A stretch of DNA of 8,638 nucleotides from assembly GCA_035531535.1 (NCBI GenBank), contig DATKSV010000126.1, positions 1-8,638 of the forward strand. The letters run 5' to 3'. Positions 1 to 4,615 of the stretch are shown in pieces. The notes below the pieces were generated by a model. The model was not told the DNA's origin. It was given only the letters and a program-made list of their open reading frames with translations, and ran no database searches. The position numbers were made by a program, and so were the translations under genes. Numbering within the stretch: position 1 is the stretch's first letter; every line of letters starts with the position of its first letter. The DNA comes from AG-12 sp035531535. Lineage in GTDB: Bacteria > Chloroflexota > Dormibacteria > Aeolococcales > Bog-877.

Positions 1-24
1 CGAGGTGTCAGCAAAGATGGCCAC
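1..24 (-). CDS. Probable PIN-domain toxin (VapC/FitB type), 5' end only
   Basis: Only eight codons lie inside the window. Reading from a GTG at 24-22 they give V(M)-A-I-F-A-D-T-S. A short hydrophobic strand followed by D-T-S/A is how PIN-domain RNase toxins begin, and this Asp is the first of the acidic metal-binding residues in that family. The GTG lies three bases after the stop codon of the ribbon-helix-helix antitoxin gene and in the same frame, which is the normal antitoxin-then-toxin order of vapBC and fitAB operons. The call rests on this position plus the eight-residue start; the rest of the protein is outside the window. If it is a VapC-type toxin it would cleave RNA and be held inactive by the antitoxin. 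Another short gene could in principle start here. Confidence 0.55.
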
Positions 25-27
25 TGG

Positions 28-309
28 TTAGCGTTCGGAGCGGTCGTCGTCCAGGGCGGCACTGAGCGCCGGCCCTCTTTCCGCCGCGTACTCGGGTCTT
101 TGTGCACGGGCATCGGGAGCAACTGGTGACCGCTTCACCAGGGTGTGGCCATTACGCGCTCGCCATGCTTGCCGCCGGCTGACAGGCACGGCTAGCACCC
201 GCTCCACGGCATCGACAACGGTCGCATTGATGCTCCTGTTCTCGATGGCCGCCCGCTGCTTCAGTCGCTCGGCGAGGTCGTCCGCAACCCTGGTGATGAT
301 CTGTCGCAT
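28..309 (-). CDS. FitA/VapB-type ribbon-helix-helix antitoxin
   Basis: A 93-residue protein beginning MRQIITRV. Residues 3-8 (QIITRV) form the DNA-binding beta strand, 10-24 (DDLAERLKQRAAIEN) the first helix, and 25-40 (RSINATVVDAVERVLA) the second helix of an Arc/CopG-type fold; N-R-S-I-N-A is the usual turn of FitA-like antitoxins. The remaining about 50 residues are polar and proline/arginine-rich, as expected of a toxin-wrapping tail. The open frame extends 28 codons further upstream to 393, but that extension is unlike the family, and a -10 element lies seven bases before the ATG at 309, so I place the start there as a probable leaderless message. In this family the protein neutralises its toxin and, with it, represses their shared promoter. 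The toxin start follows after three bases. Confidence 0.85.
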   Translation of the reverse strand: MRQIITRVADDLAERLKQRAAIENRSINATVVDAVERVLAVPVSRRQAWRARNGHTLVKRSPVAPDARAQRPEYAAERGPALSAALDDDRSER

Positions 310-316
310 AACAACG

Positions 317-322
317 ATGATA
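317..322 (-). promoter_or_regulatory. -10 element of a probable leaderless antitoxin promoter
   Basis: On the minus strand TATCAT fits the TANNNT -10 pattern and is separated from the ATG at 309 by seven bases, so transcription would begin at or next to the start codon. No Shine-Dalgarno sequence precedes this ATG, which agrees with a leaderless message. No good -35 hexamer is found at 16-18 bp spacing; TTGATA at 350-345 is 22 bp away, too far for normal use. Confidence 0.4.
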
Positions 323-349
323 GCACCAGTAGGTCCCGTGGCGCTATCA
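318..349. promoter_or_regulatory. Palindromic operator over the antitoxin promoter
   Basis: The left arm TGATAGCACCA (318-328) and right arm TGGCGCTATCA (339-349) are inverted copies matching at 10 of 11 positions, separated by 10 bp, so the arm centres are 21 bp apart, about two helical turns. The left arm overlaps the -10 element. Ribbon-helix-helix antitoxins bind inverted repeats across their own promoter, so this is the expected site of autorepression by the antitoxin or toxin-antitoxin complex. The repeat is seen directly; the binding is inferred. Confidence 0.6.
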
Positions 350-695
350 AACGCTGCCGGTGAACGGGCGGTCGACGGTACGAGGCGGCCCACCCGGAGG
401 CGGGAGAAACCGGGGGCTCGGCAGGCCCTACGCTGCCCCAGTGTCCTTCGTATGCTCGCGGTCTCCCCGGATGCGGGGTAGATGCGAATCGAGGACAGTC
501 TGTGCTAGGCAAACTCATAGCTCGACCAGCTGAGCCATCGCAAGTGCTGGACATCCTGGGGCCGGCGGGCGGCAAGGCCGCTATCGGTTCGAGGGAAGTC
601 GCTACGTCCAGTTGGGCGGGGTGCTGCTGCGACAGCAGTGCCCGTCTGACCTGGCTACTGGCGCCAACGGAGCTCGCGGAGCGCCCAGCTCGGGC
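350..695. other. Gene-free stretch between the antitoxin operator and the terminator hairpin
   Basis: No open frame here has a ribosome-binding site or a protein-like composition. It holds a short CCCCG-GATG-CGGGG hairpin at 465-478, a tRNA D-arm look-alike at 520-537 on the minus strand with no matching anticodon or T arm, and the strong hairpin at 619-643 listed separately. Confidence 0.5.
619..643 (+). repeat. Strong stem-loop, 11 bp with a CGA loop
   Basis: On the plus strand GGGTGCTGCTG pairs with CAGCAGTGCCC through nine Watson-Crick pairs and two G-U pairs around a three-base CGA loop. The G-U pairs become A-C mismatches on the minus strand, so the RNA form is more stable if copied left to right. 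No T-run follows. It lies 53 bp from the terminator hairpin at 696-724 and may be a second termination or processing element, or part of an unannotated transcript. Confidence 0.4.
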
Positions 696-724
696 CCGTT
701 GGTGCCCGCCAGCGGCACCAACGG
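696..724 (-). terminator. Probable terminator of the YggT-type gene
   Basis: A perfect 11-bp inverted repeat (CCGTTGGTGCC and GGCACCAACGG) encloses a seven-base loop. It lies 18 bp beyond the stop codon of the membrane-protein gene transcribed toward it. No T-run follows the stem on the minus strand, which is common for high-GC actinobacterial hairpins, so termination efficiency is uncertain. Confidence 0.6.
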
Positions 725-742
725 CCGGCGCCGCCGGTTCTC

Positions 743-1159
743 CTACGCGGCGTGGGCTCTCCGGCTCCCAGGGGTCGCCACGATCTTGATCAGGGTGAAT
801 ACGATCCAGGCTGCGACCGCGTAGACGACGATCGCGGCCAGATCGGGCCAGTAGGTGACGTGCGCGCCCGGGGTGATGGTGGTCGAGAGGATACCTTGAA
901 ACGGTGCCGAGAGGGCGCCGGCCACGCTCCCGATGAAGGCCACGAAGCCGATGGAGTTGGCGGCGATCAGCTTGAAGACAAAGTCCAGCGCCAGTACGAC
1001 CGCAACCACCCCGGCGGCGAGCCACACCAACTGGCCCAGCCGGCCACCCGCGGTGGCCACGGGGCCCTGGCTGCGGTAGGTCATTTCCTGACGATGGCCT
1101 GGGGTCTCTGACACCTGGGTAACCGTGCGCTCTTCCTGGGGGGCCTCGGGATCGATCAT
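743..1159 (-). CDS. YggT-type small integral membrane protein
   Basis: A 138-residue protein. Residues 1-40 are polar and probably cytoplasmic. Residues 43-66 (QLVWLAAGVVAVVLALDFVFKLI) form a transmembrane helix, 68-90 a moderately hydrophobic segment ending in S-A-P-F-Q-G-I, and 105-127 a second transmembrane helix with V-Y-A-V-A-A-W. The order V-W-L-x-x-G, L-A-L-x-F-V-x-K-L-x-x-A-N, A-P-F-x-G-I and VYAxxAW is the pattern of the high-GC branch annotated as YggT family. Its biochemical role is not established; YggT relatives have been linked to membrane and osmotic homeostasis. The ATG at 1159 is chosen because GGAGG (1167-1171) lies exactly seven bases upstream; the frame stays open to 1405, but the extra residues are not protein-like. 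A strong hairpin follows the stop. Confidence 0.85.
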   Translation of the reverse strand: MIDPEAPQEERTVTQVSETPGHRQEMTYRSQGPVATAGGRLGQLVWLAAGVVAVVLALDFVFKLIAANSIGFVAFIGSVAGALSAPFQGILSTTITPGAHVTYWPDLAAIVVYAVAAWIVFTLIKIVATPGSRRAHAA

Positions 1160-1166
1160 CTGCCAA

Positions 1167-1171
1167 CCTCC
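1167..1171 (-). promoter_or_regulatory. Ribosome-binding site fixing the YggT-type start
   Basis: A perfect GGAGG with a seven-base spacer to the ATG at 1159. It decides between this start and the 82-codon longer open frame. Confidence 0.8.
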
Positions 1172-1498
1172 ACGATTCGGGCGGACGACACTGTCGGGTA
1201 GGCAGTGCTCAATCCGCTGTCCTACACGACTAACGCGGTTGGCATCCGCAAGTTTCCCCTCAGTCCGGCTCGCTGCCGCAGGACGCTCGACCGGCTCTGC
1301 CCTGGACCGGGCACTTTCCAGCTTCGCTGAGGCCCGATGCTGGTGGACCGGGGGCGGGGATTGGCCACAGCTTGGTGGTCGGCCCTCCTGGCCCTCGCCG
1401 CCCAAATCACGTGGGTCGAGCTTGCGGCGCTGGGCTGCGCCTTATACGGAGCGGCCTCCCGCGATTGGGCGGGCTTCAAAATCCTGGAGTGGGCACTT
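1172..1498. other. Spacer of about 330 bp upstream of the YggT-type gene
   Basis: The stretch lies between the stop of the orphan gene and the ribosome-binding site of the YggT-type gene, both read leftward. Two 5-bp hairpins are visible: GGCGC/GCGCC at 1426-1441 and CCCGC/GCGGG at 1458-1473; either could end the orphan transcript, but both are weak. TATAAG on the minus strand near 1445 resembles a -10 box but has no matching -35. Short open frames on both strands lack ribosome-binding sites and protein-like composition. Confidence 0.45.
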
Positions 1499-2041
1499 TC
1501 AGCCCGCGGCCGTCGCCAGGCTGCGGGCAGACCCGGCTTCCCTCCCGCTCATCCTGGGCTCGGGCACAGGGCGCCGTTTCCCCACGCGCGAGGTGCCAGG
1601 GTCGGCTTGGGCAGACGCCACCGGAGCGGACTCCCGCATCGACCGTTGGCTCCTCAGTTTGGACAGCCTGGGCACGGTCCACTCCTCGTCGGCCAGGTCC
1701 GGGAAACGTTGGCGGCGATCGGGCACCAAGCCATCCATAACCGTGGCCTGCCAGTTCAGCAAAGCTGCGTGTAGGGCATAGGAGTTGCGCGCCCGCAGCA
1801 CCGGTTCAGGGGGAGTGCTCCGGAGGGCAGTTGCGAGCCGGTCAACGACCTGCTGGCAGCCGCGCTGGCGAGTGATGTGAGTGCCTTCCAAGTGCATCTC
1901 CTCGAGGTGGTCGAGGCACATGTCGATTACCTGCAGCTGCAGTCGCGCGGTCGGGGGCAACTGGGCCCCGGGCGCGGGGGCAGACGACGACGTCAAATTC
2001 GGGCCTGGAAGGTTTGAGGCATTGAATTTCCACTGAGACAT
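1499..2041 (-). CDS. Orphan hypothetical protein, 180 aa
   Basis: I do not recognise this family. The reading frame is supported by a perfect GGAGG (2049-2053) seven bases before the ATG, by GC-rich codon use, and by a protein-like N-terminal two-thirds. Residues 1-30 are a flexible Ser/Pro/Ala-rich lead. Residues 31-52 (containing QVIDMCLDHLEEMH), 56-75 (with QQVVDRLATAL) and 86-104 (with YALHAALLNWQA) look like three amphipathic helices, suggesting a small cytoplasmic helical domain. Residues 122-180 are low-complexity, rich in Arg, Ser, Pro and Ala, and probably disordered. There is no signal peptide or transmembrane segment. It is divergent from the ECF sigma-factor gene across a 372-bp spacer. 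A link to that sigma factor is only a possibility. The tail may be real or the product of an old frameshift. Confidence 0.65.
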   Translation of the reverse strand: MSQWKFNASNLPGPNLTSSSAPAPGAQLPPTARLQLQVIDMCLDHLEEMHLEGTHITRQRGCQQVVDRLATALRSTPPEPVLRARNSYALHAALLNWQATVMDGLVPDRRQRFPDLADEEWTVPRLSKLRSQRSMRESAPVASAQADPGTSRVGKRRPVPEPRMSGREAGSARSLATAAG

Positions 2042-2048
2042 TGGGATT

Positions 2049-2053
2049 CCTCC
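2049..2053 (-). promoter_or_regulatory. Ribosome-binding site of the orphan gene
   Basis: GGAGG with a seven-base spacer to the ATG at 2041, the same geometry as at the YggT-type gene. It is the main evidence that this orphan frame is translated. Confidence 0.7.
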
Positions 2054-2413
2054 ATGCGGTCGGACCAGAGCCCGCGGTTTTGCGGCGCGCCGTCAATAGT
2101 CAACGCCGAGGAGCTCATAAGGTTTCATGCCCAAACGCGCGCTGGGGCCAGCCGGTGCCGGGTGCTCCGACTTTGGACCGTGTGCCCAGGCGGGGCGTGC
2201 CGGCGCCGGGGACAACCGGGCACACAACTGCTTTGACAGTCGTACCAATGCTCATGCCAACTATATGACTGCCAAACGAATACACTTAAAAAGATGGCAC
2301 TTACGGATCGGTGCATGGCCACATATTAGCCTGCGTGTGTGTTAGGCTGGGTGCATGCGCTGGTATCCCCAGCCCGGTGTGACCACGACTGCGATTGCGG
2401 AAGGCGGGCCGAC
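2054..2413. other. Divergent regulatory spacer with an AT-rich core
   Basis: The spacer lies between the orphan gene (leftward) and the ECF sigma-factor gene (rightward). About 2225-2345 is clearly more AT-rich than the rest of the window and holds several promoter-like words. On the plus strand these include TTGACA at 2233-2238, with TATATG at 2262-2267 but a 23-bp spacer, and TATTAG at 2324-2329 with a poor TTACGG 17 bp upstream. The minus-strand candidate is listed separately. Positions 2054-2225 are GC-rich without a supported gene. Confidence 0.5.
2260..2289 (-). promoter_or_regulatory. Candidate promoter for the orphan gene
   Basis: On the minus strand TTAAGT (2289-2284) and TATAGT (2265-2260) are separated by 18 bp. 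The -10 hexamer matches TATAAT at five of six positions and the -35 matches TTGACA at three of six. The start would be near 2253, giving an untranslated leader of about 210 bases, which is long; a nearer promoter may exist. Confidence 0.3.
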
Positions 2414-2935
2414 ATGAATGAAATTGGCATCGATCCTGAGGTCATGTACCTGACCCACTACGCGGCGGTGCTGCGGTACGTGCGAGCCCGCGTAAACAGC
2501 CTGGAGCTGGCCGAGGATTTGGTCAGCGACGTATTCTGCAGCGCCGTCGCCAAGGCCGATGTCTACCAGAATCGGCGGGCCACGGCCCTGCCCTGGCTGT
2601 ATCGGATTGCCGCTAACCGAGTCGCCGATTACTACCGCAGGCAGCGCGCCACGTACAGTCTGGAGTTGGCCACGGAGTTGGCGGACCCCGCCCCAGGGCC
2701 GATTGAGATCGTGGCGCGACGGGAGGCCCTTCGGACCATCTGGAGCCTGTCCCGGGCGCTGTCGGTGGCCCAGCGCACCGCGCTCTGGCTGCGCTACGGC
2801 GAGGACCTTGAATTGGCGAATATCGCCGCTCAGATGGGCCGCAGCGTAGCTGCGGTGAAGGTGCTCATCCACCGGGGCCTGCGGCGCCTGGCCGCCCTCC
2901 TCGCGGAACCCGCTGACCTCGGGCCCCTGGTGTAG
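2414..2935 (+). CDS. ECF-type RNA polymerase sigma factor
   Basis: A 173-residue sigma-70 family protein with only regions 2 and 4. Region 2 spans about residues 11-77: the helix around YAAVLRYVRARV, then LAEDLVSDVF for core polymerase contact, and ALPWLYRIAANRVADYYRR for -10 recognition. A linker of about 25 residues follows (78-103). Region 4 spans about 104-163, with LSVAQRTALWLRYGEDL and the helix-turn-helix ELANIAAQMGRSVAAVKVLIHRGLRRL that reads the -35 element. It would direct RNA polymerase to a small regulon in the cytoplasm. The ATG at 2414 is preferred because GGAAGG lies nine bases upstream and the extension to the GTG at 2339 is Cys-rich and unlike the family. No anti-sigma factor gene follows, unlike many ECF loci. 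A hairpin lies ten bases past the stop. The subgroup cannot be assigned by eye. Confidence 0.92.
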   Translation: MNEIGIDPEVMYLTHYAAVLRYVRARVNSLELAEDLVSDVFCSAVAKADVYQNRRATALPWLYRIAANRVADYYRRQRATYSLELATELADPAPGPIEIVARREALRTIWSLSRALSVAQRTALWLRYGEDLELANIAAQMGRSVAAVKVLIHRGLRRLAALLAEPADLGPLV

Positions 2936-2945
2936 TTGGTTTTAG

Positions 2946-2977
2946 CGACTGGCTCCCCTTGGGGGTGGTGCCAGTCG
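2946..2977 (+). terminator. Probable terminator of the ECF sigma gene
   Basis: CGACTGGC and GCCAGTCG form a perfect 8-bp stem, and the inner C-rich and G-rich strands can pair further. It starts ten bases after the stop codon. No T-run follows, so it may be factor-assisted. Confidence 0.5.
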
Positions 2978-3418
2978 AGGGCGGGGCCGACGGGCCGCGG
3001 TGGCCCCGAACCATCTGGCAAGAGTGGTATGGGCCTGGGGCGACGCAGGCCGTAGGCGGGTCCGCGAGCACTGTGGCCGATCCGCTCAGGGCCGCTCGGA
3101 TCCAAGCCTCTGTAGTCGCCATATTCTGGCGGCAAATAGTCGGCGGCGGAGCGTCCGAGGCAGCGGATCACGGGCTCGGGGTGACGGAGCTGCCTGCAAG
3201 CGAGTGTTCAAGCCCTGGTGCCGGCCCGGCCGCCCCCAATCAAGATGCCCTTCAGCGATGTCCGCCTGGGCAGGTCGACGTCACCAGCTCAGCGCTGGAC
3301 GACGGTCAGGCGGAGGCAGGTTCACCGCCCAACCAGGTCTCGATGGGTCTCCGGGATGCCCCTCGGTCAGCTCCGCTTGGTGGCCATGAGTCCCGGCGCG
3401 CTCGGCTGGGCCGCTCAT
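2978..3418. other. Gene-free stretch between converging genes
   Basis: The stretch lies between the ends of the sigma-factor gene and the cyclodeaminase-family gene, which converge. No frame has a credible ribosome-binding site or recognisable domain. A 6-bp inverted repeat GATCCG/CGGATC lies at 3079-3102 and a 5-bp CCAGC/GCTGG hairpin at 3284-3298; the latter is a weak candidate terminator for the minus-strand gene. At 440 bp it is long for a convergent spacer and could hold a decayed gene or a small RNA. Confidence 0.45.
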
Positions 3419-4381
3419 TCACCACTGCAGGTTGCGCCCGACGCCCTGGCGCTGGGCCGCGTCGTAGACGAGCCGGGCGGCGGCCGAGTCCTCCACCGCC
3501 AGCCCGGTCGACTTGAAAACCGTGATCCGGTCGGCTCTGTCGCGACCGCGCCGGGGATCCGCCAGGACCTCGCCCAGCTCGGTGACGGTGAGAGGATCCC
3601 GGCCCTGAAGCTCCGCGGCCCCGGCCGGTGGCGGCGTGGTGACCGCTCCGCGCCACTCCACGAACACCGCGCCCTGGCTGACGGTGGGCGGGTCCAGCTC
3701 CGCTCCACTGCCAACCGATATCACGTGGCAGCCAGGCTCTAACCAACCATGGGCCAGGATCGGGGAGTTGGCGTTGGTGCAGCAGACCACCACGTCCGCC
3801 ATGGTGACCGCCGCTTCGAAGCTGGTCGCTTCCTGAACTTGGGGATGCCCCCAATTGGAGACGGGAACGGGGTGGCGGCTCGCGATCCGGACTTGGTCGA
3901 ATCTGCCCGTAGCCAGCAGCAGGTCCAGATGGGAGCGCGCTTGGACGCCGGCACCAAGAACGGCCAGGACATGCGATTCGGGCTGGGCTAGCAGCGCAAC
4001 CGACAGGGCCGAGACCGCGGCGGTCCGGTGAGCCGTGATCGGCGCGGCGTCCATCAGGCAGAGCAGGCGGCCATCGGTCTCATCGAAGAGCGCGACTATG
4101 CCCTGGTGAGATGGTCTGCCCAGCGCCTGGTTGTCGGGGAAAACCGTAATCAGCTTGGTGGAGAGGGCCACCCCGGGGAGGTAGGCCGGCATGGCCGCTA
4201 GCAGGCCGGCTGGGGTGGTGGCAGCGACTCGGGGAGGCGCGACCGCCGAGCCATCGCTGTAGGCGCGCAGGGCTTGGGCCACCGCGTCAACTAACGGGCT
4301 TTCGCGGAGCAGCCTCTCTACCTCATGGGCGGCGAGGACGAGGGTATGGCCTTCTGGGTCCGGCTGGTCGAGTTCGCTCAT
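3419..4381 (-). CDS. Ornithine cyclodeaminase/mu-crystallin family protein
   Basis: A 320-residue soluble protein, normal length for the family. The N-terminal part (about 15-135) carries the substrate-side motifs STKLITVFPDN with Lys76, and PITAHRTAAVSA with Arg119. A Rossmann NAD(P) domain follows with AVLGAGVQA (glycine loop 143-145), then VVVCCTNANSPIL. The C-terminal motifs are TELGEVLAD and TVFKSTGLAVEDSAAA around 266-301. Known members include ornithine cyclodeaminase, alanine dehydrogenase, imine or ketimine reductases and EutC-like proteins, so the substrate cannot be named. The catalytic Asp of true ornithine cyclodeaminase (Asp228 of the Pseudomonas enzyme) falls in a shortened loop, VGSGAELD, where Ser225 takes its place, which argues against that activity and for a reductase or another role. 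GGGA a few bases before the ATG is a weak ribosome-binding site. The gene diverges from the SEC-C gene. Confidence 0.9.
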   Translation of the reverse strand: MSELDQPDPEGHTLVLAAHEVERLLRESPLVDAVAQALRAYSDGSAVAPPRVAATTPAGLLAAMPAYLPGVALSTKLITVFPDNQALGRPSHQGIVALFDETDGRLLCLMDAAPITAHRTAAVSALSVALLAQPESHVLAVLGAGVQARSHLDLLLATGRFDQVRIASRHPVPVSNWGHPQVQEATSFEAAVTMADVVVCCTNANSPILAHGWLEPGCHVISVGSGAELDPPTVSQGAVFVEWRGAVTTPPPAGAAELQGRDPLTVTELGEVLADPRRGRDRADRITVFKSTGLAVEDSAAARLVYDAAQRQGVGRNLQW

Positions 4382-4397
4382 GACTTTCCCAAGGGGG

Positions 4398-4474
4398 GCT
4401 GGTGGCCGACTTTGGGCTTCATTTTCAGCGATCCGGGCCGGGTCTCGCGTCCACCGCGTAAGGCGGCCACCAGC
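4398..4474. repeat. Perfect 10-bp inverted repeat, arms 57 bp apart
   Basis: GCTGGTGGCC (4398-4407) and GGCCACCAGC (4465-4474) are exact inverted copies. The first arm begins 17 bp from the start of the minus-strand cyclodeaminase-family gene. The pair could be two half-sites for a looping regulator, or a long-range RNA stem in the leader of either gene. Confidence 0.35.
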
Positions 4475-4500
4475 GGAGGCGGCACTGCGCTCGAGTCGTT

Positions 4501-4535
4501 GCGGGCCCTGAACGGGTCTTCGTCCCAGGGCCCGC
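4501..4535 (+). repeat. Long stem-loop upstream of the SEC-C gene
   Basis: GCGGGCCCTG (4501-4510) pairs perfectly with CAGGGCCCGC (4526-4535). Inside the 15-base loop GGG (4514-4516) can pair with TCC (4523-4525), leaving a six-base loop TCTTCG. It ends 80 bp before the SEC-C start and may be a leader structure of that gene. No T-run follows, so it is not an obvious terminator. Confidence 0.4.
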
Positions 4536-4615
4536 GGTCACGGAGCCGATGGGGATGGTCGCCCTTGCCGACGCCAAGTCCCCTGAAGAGCTCTGGGCGA
4601 CCGCGAGTGCTTACC

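Larger units (their letters stand above)
4382..4615. other. Divergent spacer between the cyclodeaminase-family and SEC-C genes
   Basis: Both genes must have promoters here or close by, but I find no convincing -35/-10 pair on either strand. The spacer carries two perfect 10-bp inverted repeats, listed separately. The SEC-C frame has no stop codon across the spacer, but the translated residues are not protein-like. Confidence 0.45.

Noticed and set aside
482..543. tRNA-like segment on the minus strand: T-G-GCTC-AGCTGGTC-GAGC resembles a D arm, with TTGCGA and TCGCAT as possible acceptor strands
   Set aside because: The span is only 62 bases, there is no paired anticodon stem and no T arm, so it is at best a chance match or a decayed fragment.
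261..1166. A 301-codon minus-strand frame across the antitoxin promoter and the YggT-type gene
   Set aside because: It is a shadow frame: it overlaps the YggT-type gene, which has the proper ribosome-binding site and membrane helices, and has no motifs.
1125..1781. Overlapping plus-strand frames (including one at 1337 with a hydrophobic N-terminal half)
   Set aside because: They run opposite the orphan gene, have no good ribosome-binding site, and lose protein-like character after about 55 residues.
3278..3418. A 46-codon minus-strand frame starting directly after the cyclodeaminase-family stop codon
   Set aside because: It has no ribosome-binding site, no domain, and a Pro/Gly/Arg composition typical of non-coding high-GC DNA.
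4325..4615. 97-codon upstream extension of the SEC-C frame, overlapping the 5' end of the cyclodeaminase-family gene
   Set aside because: The residues are Ser/Pro/Arg-rich and not protein-like, and it would read through the start of a well-supported gene on the other strand.
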